A stretch of DNA of 64,000 nt from Bradyrhizobium sp. 200. GTDB lineage: Bacteria > Pseudomonadota > Alphaproteobacteria > Rhizobiales > Xanthobacteraceae. Where the stretch lies: NCBI RefSeq assembly GCF_023100945.1, contig NZ_CP064689.1, forward strand, positions 6,306,001 to 6,370,000, given 5' to 3'. The translations under genes were made by a program, and so were the position numbers. The notes below the pieces were generated by a model that searched no databases, had not been told where the DNA came from, and was given only the letters and a program-made list of their open reading frames with translations. This document shows positions 18,255 through 26,745 of this stretch, in pieces (the first letter of the stretch is position 1; the number at the start of each line of letters is the position of its first letter).

Positions 18255-18572
18255 ATGAGTATCGAACATCCGCCGTATGACGAACAGGCCGCCCGCCCCG
18301 ATACATTCCGGAATGTCGAACGTGCCGACAACGTCGTGCCGCTGCGTGAAAACAATGACATGCGTCAGGCAAGTGAAGCGCCGCATCAGGGCGACGAACT
18401 TCTCACCGCCCTATCGCCCCTGCTCGACGAAGTCGATGGACTCCGGGACGATGAGACGCGGCATCAGGAAGCCGATAACCTTCCGGTGCTGCTCGAAGAG
18501 AATGCCCGGCTTCGAAAGCTTGCGGTCAAGCTGTCAAACCTTCTTGGCGATCTTCCCGAACCGGGCAAGTGA
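18255..18572 (+). CDS. Small hypothetical protein with C-terminal coiled-coil motif, paralogue
   Basis: A 105-aa acidic protein starting MSIEHPPYDEQAARPD, with AGGA 7 nt before ATG 18255. The C-terminus PVLLEENARLRKLAVKLSNLL matches the LIEENARLRELLSQLSDL end of the protein at 16652-16897, while the N-terminal halves differ. Predicted soluble and cytoplasmic. It is divergent from the 17825-18025 gene, sharing a roughly 230-bp spacer. Function unknown. Confidence 0.7.
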   Translation: MSIEHPPYDEQAARPDTFRNVERADNVVPLRENNDMRQASEAPHQGDELLTALSPLLDEVDGLRDDETRHQEADNLPVLLEENARLRKLAVKLSNLLGDLPEPGK

Positions 18573-18731
18573 GATCGAGGCTGCCGCAAGGAGAGCGCGG
18601 CGAAAGCAGAACTAAGCGCGCCTCGTTTCGGAAGGATCAGACGTAGGTTGCCAGCCTGACACGGCTCTGGCGCCAGCGATGATGCGAACTATATCGGGAT
18701 TGCCCTCTCCCTTCATGCCCTCGCGCTTCCT

Positions 18732-19472
18732 TTGCTCAAATCGGCTGCAATCCTGGTGTTGTTGGTCTTTTTCCCGATCGGCGTGTCGGCCGGGCGCTAC
18801 TGGCTTGGCGAATCCCGGGGAAATTGGCAGACGGCAGACCGCTCCAGCGCCGACCTGTTGCCGCTGCCATCCCAGCACTCTGAAGCAATAGTCCGGGTTT
18901 ACGGTGCGCGCACGGTTCGATGGAAGGCGATATTCGCCATCCACACCTGGATCGTCGTCAAGGAGCAGAATGCTTCAACGTACACGCGTTATGACTATAC
19001 CGCCTGGGGCGAACCTGTTCGCACCAACGGATTCGCCGCCGATGCACGCTGGTTCGGCGCCGTCCCCGAAACCATTGCCACCGTCGACGGTCCTGAAGCT
19101 GCCCGCCTGATTCCAAAAATCCGGCACGTCATCGAGAATTACAAGTTTCGTACCTATGGCGACTACAACGCATGGCCGGGACCGAACTCAAACACCTTTG
19201 TCCAGGCTGTGCTGGATGCGGTTCCCGAACTCAAGACTGTCCTGCCGCCGACCGCCATTGGAAAGGACTACCCCTATCGAGGTCAGTGGCTCGGGCTGAC
19301 CCCATCCGGTACCGGGGCATACGCTTCCCTTGGAGGTTACATAGGCCTCACCATCGGATGGGTCGAAGGTCTGGAAATCAATTTCCTGGGCGCGGTGGTG
19401 GGCCTCGATATTCGCCGGCCCGCGCTGAAGCTTCCAGGCATCGGCCGATTGGGAATGATGGCCGGGATCTAG
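18732..19472 (+). CDS. DUF3750 family protein
   Basis: A 246-aa protein. A hydrophobic N-terminus (about residues 4-20, ILVLLVFFPIGVSAG) precedes a conserved domain with AIHTWIVVKEQNASTYTRYDY (about 69-89), AWGEPV, ARWFGAVPETI and YNAWPGPNSNTFVQAVLDAVPEL, LPPTAIGKDY. The PGPNSNTF and AIGKDY motifs mark DUF3750. The first usable start is TTG 18732 with no clear ribosome site, so the true start is uncertain. The pattern suggests a membrane-anchored periplasmic domain. Function unknown. Confidence 0.75.
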   Translation: MLKSAAILVLLVFFPIGVSAGRYWLGESRGNWQTADRSSADLLPLPSQHSEAIVRVYGARTVRWKAIFAIHTWIVVKEQNASTYTRYDYTAWGEPVRTNGFAADARWFGAVPETIATVDGPEAARLIPKIRHVIENYKFRTYGDYNAWPGPNSNTFVQAVLDAVPELKTVLPPTAIGKDYPYRGQWLGLTPSGTGAYASLGGYIGLTIGWVEGLEINFLGAVVGLDIRRPALKLPGIGRLGMMAGI

Positions 19473-19665
19473 CAACGCTTCTTCGAGGGCTATGGCCTTC
19501 TTGAAGCTGATCGGCAGCTTTAGGGCGTATACTCGCAAATCCGGAATGCCCGCGGACTTGTCCCCATTACCCTCTCGGAAGCGGACATCCGGGCTGGCTT
19601 TCAGCACTTCTGCTTTGTGCCACGAGCAGACTTGGCAAAGCTGCTCTTGAGGCGGATTGGCTTCG
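19473..19665. other. Short gap with repeat-like fragments
   Basis: No gene seen. The stretch at about 19555-19640 holds GCGGACTTG and GAAGCGGACATCCGGGCTGG-like pieces that resemble fragments on the other side of the methyltransferase gene (around 20590-20760). They look like decayed copies of an intergenic repeat. Confidence 0.35.
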
Positions 19666-20511
19666 CTAGGCTAACGCCGACACAAGCCACAGACCCACAT
19701 GCAGGCCGCGCCCGTCTGCTCCGATATTTGCGGCGAGCGCGTTGCGAACCGCTTCTGTGGCGCGTATCCGTTGCTCGCCCGAGGCATTTTCGAGGAGCGC
19801 AGGCAACGGGCCAGCCTGCGTGATGAATGCCATGCTTTGCGTGGTGTCCTTGCCGTGAATCGGCACGTTGGTCGCCTTGAGCGCCACCTCGCGAAACCCA
19901 GCCTCAGTCAGGAGGCCACGTAGGCGCTCTTCGTGCGCGAGCGAAAACATCCCCGGTGCCAATGGATCCACCGGCGGCTGAGGCGGCACATGCGGCCGTG
20001 CAGCATCGATCGGCACGCGAAACCACGGACTCTCCGGCATGGTCCGAAAACAGACGAACACCAGTCGCCCGCCTGCCTTCATGCCACTGCGGATATTAGT
20101 GAAGGCCCTGATAGGGTCATCGAAGAACATCACGCCGAAACGCGAATAAACTAGATCCGCCCAGCGCGGTTCGAAGGCGTAGCTCGTCGCGTCGGCCAGT
20201 GCAAAGGCTGCGTTGCTAAGTGTCGCCTCGGCGGCACGATGTTTGGCGAAGTCAAGCATCGGGACCGAGACGTCGACGCCCAACACAGCTCCTGATGGTC
20301 CAACAACTTTAGCAAAGGCCAACAGTGTGTCGCCGGTGCCGCATCCGATATCGATCACATGCTCGCCCGGCTTTGCCGCCGCGGCATCTAAGCTGACGCT
20401 CGTGACCGACGTGAAGACGTCACTGATCACGGCTTGCTGCGAAACCCATGAGTGACCCATGGTGCTGTTCCAAAACTCTGCTCCACGGGGGTTTTGCGTA
20501 GGCGCTGGCAT
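19666..20511 (-). CDS. Class I SAM-dependent methyltransferase
   Basis: A 281-aa protein with the methyltransferase motif I VIDIGCGTGDTLLAFAK (52-68), an acidic residue ending the second strand (LGVDVSVPM) and motif II/III region FALADATSYAFEP. The N-terminal FWNSTMGHSWVSQQ and the length fit UbiE/UbiG-like small-molecule methyltransferases. Substrate unknown. It is isolated among small hypothetical genes, and GCGGACAT-type repeat fragments lie on both sides, so it may have arrived as a unit. Confidence 0.8.
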   Translation of the reverse strand: MPAPTQNPRGAEFWNSTMGHSWVSQQAVISDVFTSVTSVSLDAAAAKPGEHVIDIGCGTGDTLLAFAKVVGPSGAVLGVDVSVPMLDFAKHRAAEATLSNAAFALADATSYAFEPRWADLVYSRFGVMFFDDPIRAFTNIRSGMKAGGRLVFVCFRTMPESPWFRVPIDAARPHVPPQPPVDPLAPGMFSLAHEERLRGLLTEAGFREVALKATNVPIHGKDTTQSMAFITQAGPLPALLENASGEQRIRATEAVRNALAANIGADGRGLHVGLWLVSALA

Positions 20512-21121
20512 TTGGCGAATGTCCTGGTTCTGAAAAGGCCGATGGAGTTATCCTCACAGGCTGCACGATATCTCAGATCGAACGCAAGGCTGAAATGTCC
20601 GCAACGGGTCAAAAGGCGACCTTCGGGCGCGGCTAATTTAGGTCTGTTCAACCCCCAAAGGCGGACATCGGAAGACTGCCGCAGCACGTCCGAAAAGTGC
20701 CAAATAACGGACTACCTACCAAAAGGTGGCGGGCAGGTCTCAAACAGCGGACCTCACTTCTCAAAGCGAAAGCAACCCCCAGATCGCCAAACCGCAGAGG
20801 GCGACAAAACAAAAGAGCGAAAGCCAGACAAGCATGTCGTCTCGGGTCATAGTCCCGTTCTGCCAGACGAAGTTGGTTTAGCCGCGAATTGCAGTTACTC
20901 GGCGGCGCTGATGCGTATCTGAACGTCCCCACCCTGGTCTTGTGATTGTGCGCCAATGATTTGGGTTTTCCCGCCACACATCTGCGGGAGATTGAAAGGG
21001 GAGCGGCGGCGAACCTGCGCTGATGTTTTTTTCGGATCAATCAAAGCGCCGAGACTTGTGACCTCGTTCACAGCTACTTGCGCTCTTTCGGTGCATAACG
21101 CGGCTGCGGAGGGCACACGCT
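20512..21121. other. Gene-poor gap of about 610 bp
   Basis: No convincing gene. It contains scattered GCGGACAT / GTCCGAAAAGTGCC / AACGGACT fragments between 20590 and 20760, resembling remnants of intergenic repeats. Frames open here on both strands have no ribosome sites and no recognisable domains. The last 100 bp should hold the promoter of the miniprotein gene at 21122. Confidence 0.45.
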
Positions 21122-21232
21122 ATGACCCAACCTGCAAAGCGCATACCCACATGGCTGACGATTGACGTGCTGGTGATCGTCATATCGCTGGCGATTATCG
21201 GGATCGGCATCGGAATCGGGATTGCTCCCTAA
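21122..21232 (+). CDS. 36-aa single-helix membrane miniprotein
   Basis: Starts MTQPAKRIPTWLTIDVLVIV and continues into a glycine-rich hydrophobic helix ending GIGIGIGIAP. The ATG at 21122 has a strong GGAGGG ribosome site (21107-21112) 9 nt upstream. A basic head followed by one helix predicts an N-in membrane protein. The repeated Gly-Ile pattern would allow tight helix packing. No family recognised; stress-type or complex-assembly roles are possible but unproven. Confidence 0.55.
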   Translation: MTQPAKRIPTWLTIDVLVIVISLAIIGIGIGIGIAP

Positions 21233-22110
21233 CCACGAACATGAGCCGGATCGGTTCTGACAGCCAGCAGTACTACCAAAATTGGTACATCCAAATTGCC
21301 GGGTTTCCGAACGGTTTAGTTTTCATAAACTCGCGAACAGAGGAGCTCTCTTGTGCGCGCGCTCCGGCGAGAAAACCGCGTTGGCTCAATCCAGCCCCCT
21401 GTACCGCAGCCAAGGGCATGTATCTCGTCGGGGCGCGCAAGCAAGAATTGCCTGGCGCAACGCTCCTTGGGAACGCAGTGGTGCCTGGACGCGGAACGGT
21501 GGTGAATATGCGTGGTCGTTTTTACGGATTAGTCGAGTGCTTGACATATCAAACACCAAACGCCGCTGCCGGAGTTGCATCGGATGCGAACAGACCGCTG
21601 CCAAACGCGACGGGCGGCCAAAAAACGCCTCGACGGACACGGGGCTTTCCGATGTGGGCATTTCTTGCGATCAATCCTCGCACCGGTCGAAACTCGCGGC
21701 CGTACCCGAGGAAATTTTCGAGCGTCAGATTCAAGACAAAACTTACATGCCGACCACGACCAGCCTGATCCGCGCTGCTGCCTAGCGAGGCCATGCTGGT
21801 GCACCTCACCAGATAGCTGCGGCTTTGGCGCCCCCCTGCGCCGCCCAGTCGCCGCCGGTTGGATATTCTTGGGCGAGGAGATGCCAGAGTGTCATCAGAC
21901 TGGCGCCGCAAGTTCGACGAGCCGATCGCGCTGCCGAGCGGCGGCAGGCTCGTCCCTCACCCGCCGCCGCGATCTTGACGCGCTTCAAAGAGACCGGCTG
22001 ATCGCAATCCGACCAGGCAATCCGCCCGACACCAGCGGTTAAGGCTTCGTTAACCTTACGGAGCAAGACTTTGCCTGCCGGGGCTGGGCGCATCATGAAA
22101 GGAGTATCCC
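21233..22110. other. Gene-poor gap of about 880 bp
   Basis: Several overlapping frames of 90-175 codons exist on both strands, but none has a ribosome site, a recognisable domain or normal composition; they compete for the same DNA. I see no tRNA or terminator. The last 60 bp hold the promoter and leader of the DUF2934 gene. Confidence 0.45.
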
Positions 22111-22356
22111 ATGCCAAATCTGGAAGAGGCCATTCGCGAACGTGCCTACCACCTCTGGATCGCCGATGGTCAACCCGAGGGCCAGGCGGACATCTATTGG
22201 CTCAATGCTCAACGCGAAATTCTCACGACATCAGTTGAAAGCTCAGGCAGCAACGCTGCCGCCGCAGCGGCCATCGACACGAGATTGGTTGCGGCGAAAT
22301 CCGCTAAAAAGGCAAAGGTCGCCCGATCGGGAAAAAGCAAAACTCGCGCCGCATAA
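22111..22356 (+). CDS. DUF2934 family small protein
   Basis: An 81-aa protein. Residues 6-38 (IRERAYHLWIADGQPEGQAD and the following YWLNAQREI) match the DUF2934 pattern of an Arg-Ala-Tyr-x-Leu-Trp helix, Gly-x-Pro-x-Gly turn and a Trp/Tyr-containing second helix. The tail is Lys/Ala/Ser-rich and basic. AAAGGAG sits 8 nt before ATG. DUF2934 proteins are common in rhizobia, often near stress genes; function unknown. Confidence 0.8.
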   Translation: MPNLEEAIRERAYHLWIADGQPEGQADIYWLNAQREILTTSVESSGSNAAAAAAIDTRLVAAKSAKKAKVARSGKSKTRAA

Positions 22357-22718
22357 TTCCATGCGAGCATCGTCACCGTAACCATGACTCCGTCATCAGC
22401 GGAGCGGGTACCCCCTGTTCGTCAAATCGAATCGATGCCGATTTTCAGGAGAAGTACCGGCGCTTCCGCGGCCGTTTCGTGGGAGCGCTCATCAACTGCC
22501 GCCCGTTCCAAGATCGCACAGCGCCTGGGAGAAGTTCGACGAGGACAAGCCGTGGGCTAAGCAGGAAGCGATGAAGCGCCGAGAGTGAGCGAGCCACCGT
22601 GGCGATGGTGGCGCTGCCGCCGCCCCGCCAAGATGGCTTGGGCGACGTCATTCGATTGCCTACGGAGGGAACGCAAGTTGCGGCGTGCGCTCGGTGATCT
22701 GACTGGATGCTAGCCAAT
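22357..22718. other. Gene-poor gap with a possible gene scrap
   Basis: No intact gene. Codons 22526-22588 read WEKFDEDKPWAKQEAMKRRE and stop, which looks like the hydrophilic C-terminus of a protein, but the frame upstream is blocked and a better-looking stretch (22452-22510) is in another frame. It may be the remains of a broken gene. Confidence 0.3.
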
Positions 22719-22952
22719 TCAACGCGGGAGCCGCCGCTTCCATCTCCACTGGTCATCAGTTCGCGCCCCAACGGCGGGACTTTGATTGCTTTTTGATGCG
22801 ACTAATCCAAGCTCCCGCGCTTTCGTTTTCACCGAACCAATGTAGCGTCCAAGGGATTTCGATATTTCTGCCGCGCTACGCCGCTGCCCGCTCATGGAGA
22901 TCAGGGTCTTAACCTCTAGTTCGGTCCATTCCCGGGGCTTAGACGACTTCAT
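22719..22952 (-). CDS. Small helix-turn-helix-like protein
   Basis: A 77-aa basic protein. REWTELEVKTLISMSGQRRSAAEISKSLGRYIGSVKTKARELGL (about 7-50) looks like a Myb/SANT- or sigma-region-4-like DNA-binding fold: a WTxxE start, then a short helix-turn-helix (SAAEISKSLGRYIGSVKTKA). The tail is rich in Arg, Lys and Trp. Similar small proteins are common in Bradyrhizobium in my general knowledge. No partner gene nearby. DNA binding is an inference. Confidence 0.65.
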   Translation of the reverse strand: MKSSKPREWTELEVKTLISMSGQRRSAAEISKSLGRYIGSVKTKARELGLVASKSNQSPAVGARTDDQWRWKRRLPR

Positions 22953-23539
22953 CGCGAGCCAGATGATCTACGGAAAATCAAATGATGGGCTCCAATCTAG
23001 GCCAACAGAAGGCCAAGCACGATTTAGAGGTCGTTCCCATAGGCGAGTGCAGTGCTCTCACGACCGTGACATGAAAGAAACTTCGACCTGATCGAAGCTT
23101 GGCGCGGCAGTGGCGGCAGTCGCAAAACGTCGTTCGCTTTGCCGAAAGCTGGCGAATCCTAGCGACGAAATTTTATCTGAGCGTCGCGCCGGGTCAGTGA
23201 CTAGTGTCATCAGCCGACCTGATATCATCGTCGCCTCTGAAGGCCAATGAGGCAGGACCTGATTTCAAAAGGACCCAGCTCACCTTTCCGAGCACGGCTG
23301 CTGGGTATCAGTTGAAGGGCAGGTTTTAACGCTCCCGCCTGTCACTTAGATGGTTCAGGCGCACTCGGCTGCAATGAGATTACGCAAACTTAAGGTCCTG
23401 CGAACAGCCGCAACGCATGCGCGTGGTGCCGACGTAGTGTGTTAAACGGGACCACGCTAAAGTGGGCGGAAGAGGAAGGGAACCAAACCGGCTTATTGGC
23501 GCGCCCAACTGAACATGCACGAAGAAAACCCGGGTGGAA
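22953..23539. other. Gene-poor gap of about 590 bp
   Basis: I see no gene, RNA or clear repeat. It separates the small-gene stretch from normal coding DNA starting with the enolase-superfamily gene. Confidence 0.45.
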
Positions 23540-24628
23540 ATGACAACAATCAAAACGGTCGAGACGGGACTTTATCGGATCCCGCTGACGGTTACCCTCT
23601 CCGACAGCACGCACGGCGAAATCGCAGCCTTCGAATTGGTGACATGCCGTGTGCGCGATTCGGATGGCGCTGAAGGCACGGGCTATACCTATACGGTCGG
23701 CCGCAATGGCGGCGCCGTTGCCGACATCCTCCGGCGGGAGATCCCCGAACTGATCGAGGGCCGGCAAGCCGACGACACCGAGGCCATCTGGCATCACGTC
23801 TGGTGGGGCCTGCATTATGGCGGGCGCGGCGGACCGCCCGTGCTGGCGCTCTCGGCGCTCGATATCGCCCTGTGGGACCTGAAGGCGCGCCGGGCCGACC
23901 TGCCGCTGTTCCGTCTGCTCGGTGGCTTCGACGCCCGCGTGCCCTGTTACGCCGGCGGCATCGACCTCGATCTTTCCGTCGAAGCGCTCCTCAAACAGAC
24001 CGACGATAATCTTGCCAAGGGCTTTCGCGCCATCAAGATGAAGGTCGGCCGCCCGGATCTCGCGTCCGACGTCGCGCGCGTGCAGGCGATGCGCCAACAT
24101 CTCGGCAGCGGCTTTCCCCTGATGGCGGATGCCAACATGAAATGGACGGTCGAGGAAGCCATCCGCGCCGCGCGCGCCCTGCAGCCCTGCGACCTCACCT
24201 GGCTCGAAGAGCCGATCATTCCGGACGACATTGCCGGTCATGCCCGCATCATGGCTGCCGGTGGCGTGCCGATTGCGGCCGGCGAGAACCTGCGCTCGCT
24301 CTGGGAGTTCAAGAACTATATCGCGGCCGGCGCGGTGTCTTATCCCGAGCCCGACGTCACCAATTGCGGCGGCGTCACGGCCTTCATGAAGATCGCGCGG
24401 CTCGCAGAAGCATTCAATCTTCCGGTCACCAGCCACGGCGCACACGACGTCACCGTCCACCTTCTCGCGGCCTGCCCAAATCGCTCCTATCTCGAAGCGC
24501 ACGGATTTGGTCTGGACCGCTATATCGAGCACCCGCTCGTGCTCGACCAAGGCATGGCATTGGCGCCGATGCGGCCCGGCCACGGCATCACCTTCGACTG
24601 GAAAGGATTGGCGCAGCTCGCACAATAA
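23540..24628 (+). CDS. Mandelate racemase / muconate lactonizing enzyme family protein
   Basis: A 362-aa member of the enolase superfamily. Residues 1-120 form the capping domain; the barrel has the catalytic KxK (IKMK, Lys166 and Lys168), metal ligands Asp197 (ADANMKW), Glu223 (WLEEP) and Glu249 (AGEN), and His299 in SHGAHD. This places it in the mandelate racemase subgroup, which abstracts a proton next to a carboxylate; sugar-acid dehydratases and racemases belong here. The substrate is unknown. ATG 23540 has GGTGG just upstream; GTG 23534 would add two residues. It stands alone. Confidence 0.87.
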   Translation: MTTIKTVETGLYRIPLTVTLSDSTHGEIAAFELVTCRVRDSDGAEGTGYTYTVGRNGGAVADILRREIPELIEGRQADDTEAIWHHVWWGLHYGGRGGPPVLALSALDIALWDLKARRADLPLFRLLGGFDARVPCYAGGIDLDLSVEALLKQTDDNLAKGFRAIKMKVGRPDLASDVARVQAMRQHLGSGFPLMADANMKWTVEEAIRAARALQPCDLTWLEEPIIPDDIAGHARIMAAGGVPIAAGENLRSLWEFKNYIAAGAVSYPEPDVTNCGGVTAFMKIARLAEAFNLPVTSHGAHDVTVHLLAACPNRSYLEAHGFGLDRYIEHPLVLDQGMALAPMRPGHGITFDWKGLAQLAQ

Positions 24629-24932
24629 TCGAAAAGGCTGCGCCACCGCAGATCACCCCCGCCGCGGGATTTGCCACTCATGGATTATAATAACCCGATA
24701 CCTCAGGACGTCGCTCACCTACCGAATCATGTCGCATCGCCGCAACACCGGGACTGTTCCTGCTGTGGAACAAGCAATTATGACTCCAGTACCTGCGCAA
24801 CGTAGCGCAGTATCCTCCCATAGCGCGGCGGATCGAACGTTTTTTATTACCGACTTATTGGGCCTAAGAGGTCGCAGTGCGAAAATGCCTGCGACCTTTT
24901 CCCTCGCTTTCAGAGGAAGAACAGGAATTCAG
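24629..24932. other. Leader region before a small gene; possible Cys-rich mini frame
   Basis: No established gene. ATG 24680 opens a 41-codon frame (to 24805) with a cysteine-rich DCSCCGTSNYDSSTC end but no ribosome site, so I do not call it. A terminator-like hairpin lies at 24869-24897. Confidence 0.35.
24869..24902 (+). terminator. Hairpin with T tail upstream of a small gene
   Basis: AGGTCGCAG (24869-24877) pairs with CTGCGACCT (24889-24897), then TTT. It sits 31 nt before the next gene start, so it is either the end of a short upstream transcript or a leader element of that gene. Confidence 0.5.
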
Positions 24933-25118
24933 ATGACCCATTCCATTTTTGCCCGCGACGGCACGAGCCGCATCGTTTTGAAGCGGGAAAGTCGCGAGGC
25001 TGCCGAAAAGAAAGCACGCGAGCTGGCTGATCTGGGCTGGTTCGAAGTTCGGATTGATGAGGAAGTGCAGACTGAAGAAATCGGAACGCTCAGGGAAGCA
25101 GCTTCGCGAACCGTATGA
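24933..25118 (+). CDS. Small hypothetical protein
   Basis: A 61-aa protein: MTHSIFARDGTSRIVLKRES, then an Ala/Lys-rich helix EAAEKKARELADLG and WFEVRIDEEVQTEEI. ATG 24933 is preceded by AGGAA. The beta-beta-helix-beta look suggests a compact single domain. I do not recognise a named family. The hairpin 31 nt upstream may affect its expression. Confidence 0.6.
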   Translation: MTHSIFARDGTSRIVLKRESREAAEKKARELADLGWFEVRIDEEVQTEEIGTLREAASRTV

Positions 25119-25193
25119 GAGCCGCAGAACTGCACATTCTCAATGCGATCCGGCGGCTGGGCGCCCGTGGCGGCAGGCTTTCGCGGCTACGCG

Positions 25194-25874
25194 TCACTTC
25201 GCCCCGGCCCTCTCCAGGATCGCAGTCATATCGCGATAGCCGCGGCTTCGCGCGAGCTTGAGCGGCGTCGATCCGCTGCCATCGGGAATATTGACGTTGG
25301 CGCCGGCGTCGACCAGGGCGCGCAAGGTCTCGGTGTGGTTCTTGCCGCCATCGCCGAGCACGATCGATTCGATCAGCGCCGTCCATTGCAGATTGTTGAC
25401 GTGATCGAGCGGCGCCTTGGCGGCAATCAGCGTGCGCACGACTTCAGCGTGACCGAGATGAGCGGCCGCAATCAGGGCCGTGCCATCATAACGGCTGGTA
25501 ACGGCCTTCGGGTTGCCGCCGCCTTCAAGTGCGATCCTGAGCATCGGCACGTCGTTGGCGACCGCTGCAATGGTGATGATGTCATAGCGGTCGATGTCCA
25601 GCTTGTTCGGATCGGCGCCGAGCCGGATCAAAGCGCGCGCGGCATCGTGCTGCTTCCAATAGACCGCGACGTGCAGCGGCGTGCGATGACGCGCGTCGAG
25701 CGCTTCCTTGTTTTCAGAAGCCGCGACGCGCGCTTCGATATCGGCGACATCGCCACGGGCGGCGGCGGCATGCAGGCCGCCATAGGCGCGCAGTTCAGCC
25801 TCGGTCGGCGCAATCTGCGCCGACGCCGGCAGCACGGCGACGAGCGCGACGAGAAGGGCAGCGAGGAAATGCAT
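25194..25874 (-). CDS. Exported ankyrin repeat protein
   Basis: A 226-aa protein starting MHFLAALLVALVAVLPASAQ, a typical Sec signal peptide with cleavage after ASA. The mature part has about five ankyrin repeats, recognisable by GGLHAAAARGDVADIEARV, RTPLHVAVYWKQHDAARALI, TALIAAAHLGHAEVVRTLI and STPLKLARSRGYRDMTAIL. GGAGC lies 8 nt before the chosen ATG; an upstream extension of the frame (to 25928) would bury the signal peptide. Likely a periplasmic protein-protein interaction scaffold. No partner is evident. Confidence 0.85.
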   Translation of the reverse strand: MHFLAALLVALVAVLPASAQIAPTEAELRAYGGLHAAAARGDVADIEARVAASENKEALDARHRTPLHVAVYWKQHDAARALIRLGADPNKLDIDRYDIITIAAVANDVPMLRIALEGGGNPKAVTSRYDGTALIAAAHLGHAEVVRTLIAAKAPLDHVNNLQWTALIESIVLGDGGKNHTETLRALVDAGANVNIPDGSGSTPLKLARSRGYRDMTAILERAGAK

Positions 25875-26003
25875 GAGGAAAGCTCCAGCCACGAGCCATC
25901 GGAAAACATAGCAGCGGTGGTATGGCACACAAATCGAGCTTGCTGTCGGTCATCGGCCCGCTCCAACACACCGGAAAAACGCTGCGCCAAAAATCTAATT
26001 TCT

Positions 26004-26580
26004 TGAGCAGATTCAACCTGATTTGGGTCGTCCAGTTTTCCCGGCAAAAATAATTCGCTTCCCCTTCACCCCAAATCAGTGGCTCTTTCCGCGCGTCCCG
26101 TCTCGACAAGAGGGGCGTATCGCGATCGTCACGAACGCGAGGCGGGATGCGATGGACGCGGCAGCGTCGGCGCGGAAGGTGGATGCAGGGCGAGGTAAGC
26201 TCGTGAGTGTTCACGTCGCGCAGGACGTACGGCGCTGAAGCGTACGGCAAAACCGTGTGGTCCCGACACCCGTGGCTGGTGCCAAGCTGCCGGTGGCGAA
26301 TTCGGTCCGACCGGATCGATTTGGCCATCAAGCCGGCAGCGATGGAGGCAAGACGAATTCGTCTCCAGGGAGAGCGCGGCATAAGCCGTCAAACCATTGC
26401 GCAGGGAATGCCGGAGTGCTCCGGCTGTACCTGTATGCTCGTGTGCGCCTCTACATCATCTCTTGCACACGAGACCGCGGGTGCAGCAAGCACCCGGCAT
26501 TCCCTGCTCCCTCCTTGGGAGGGAAAGGTTCATGCAAGCCTCGGGTGCTGATTGCGCCGCGGGAACGCAGATCTGTGTTC
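26004..26580. repeat. Long structured intergenic repeat element
   Basis: A non-coding stretch with several inverted repeats: CTGATTTGGG near 26018 pairs with CCCAAATCAG near 26078, and CAGGGAATGCCGG at 26402-26414 pairs with CCGGCATTCCCTG near 26495. Short frames in all six readings have no ribosome sites. I recall closely similar sequence recurring many times in Bradyrhizobium and Rhodopseudomonas genomes, where it yields many spurious hypothetical proteins. That recollection was not checked. Boundaries are approximate. Confidence 0.55.
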
Positions 26581-26655
26581 AGCTCTGGGAAGGGAATCGG
26601 CGGTTGACTCGGGAACCGCCAGCAATCAGAAAAAGCCCTGAAAGGCAAAGATAAT

Positions 26656-26732
26656 TGGTCGGAGTGGCAGGATTCGAACCTGCGACCCCTGCGTCCCGAA
26701 CGCAGTGCTCTACCGGGCTGAGCCACACTCCG
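26656..26732 (-). tRNA. tRNA-Pro (anticodon CGG)
   Basis: On the minus strand the 77-nt gene starts CGGAGTGTGGCTCAGCCCGG, has the anticodon arm CTGCG-TTCGGGA-CGCAG (anticodon CGG, reading CCG proline codons), the T arm with GGTTCGAATCC, and ends in an encoded CCA. The acceptor arms CGGAGTG/CACTCCG pair fully. A promoter is visible just upstream, and a weak hairpin with TTTTT (26629-26645) may end the transcript. Confidence 0.96.
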
Positions 26733-26745
26733 ACTAAGAACGCGG

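Noticed and set aside
20895..21116. Minus-strand 73-codon frame divergent from the Gly-Ile miniprotein
   Set aside because: No ribosome site and odd composition; not convincing although its end (QDQGGDVQIRISAAE) looks protein-like.
21241..21785. Overlapping plus- and minus-strand frames of 90-175 codons
   Set aside because: They conflict with each other, lack ribosome sites and show no known fold; I treat the region as non-coding.
22440..22590. Possible broken gene ending KQEAMKRRE
   Set aside because: Too short and frame-shifted to identify; kept only as a note in the gap entry.
26023..26654. Several small frames within the long repeat before tRNA-Pro
   Set aside because: No ribosome sites; the sequence is a repeat-like non-coding element, and such frames are known sources of false hypothetical proteins.
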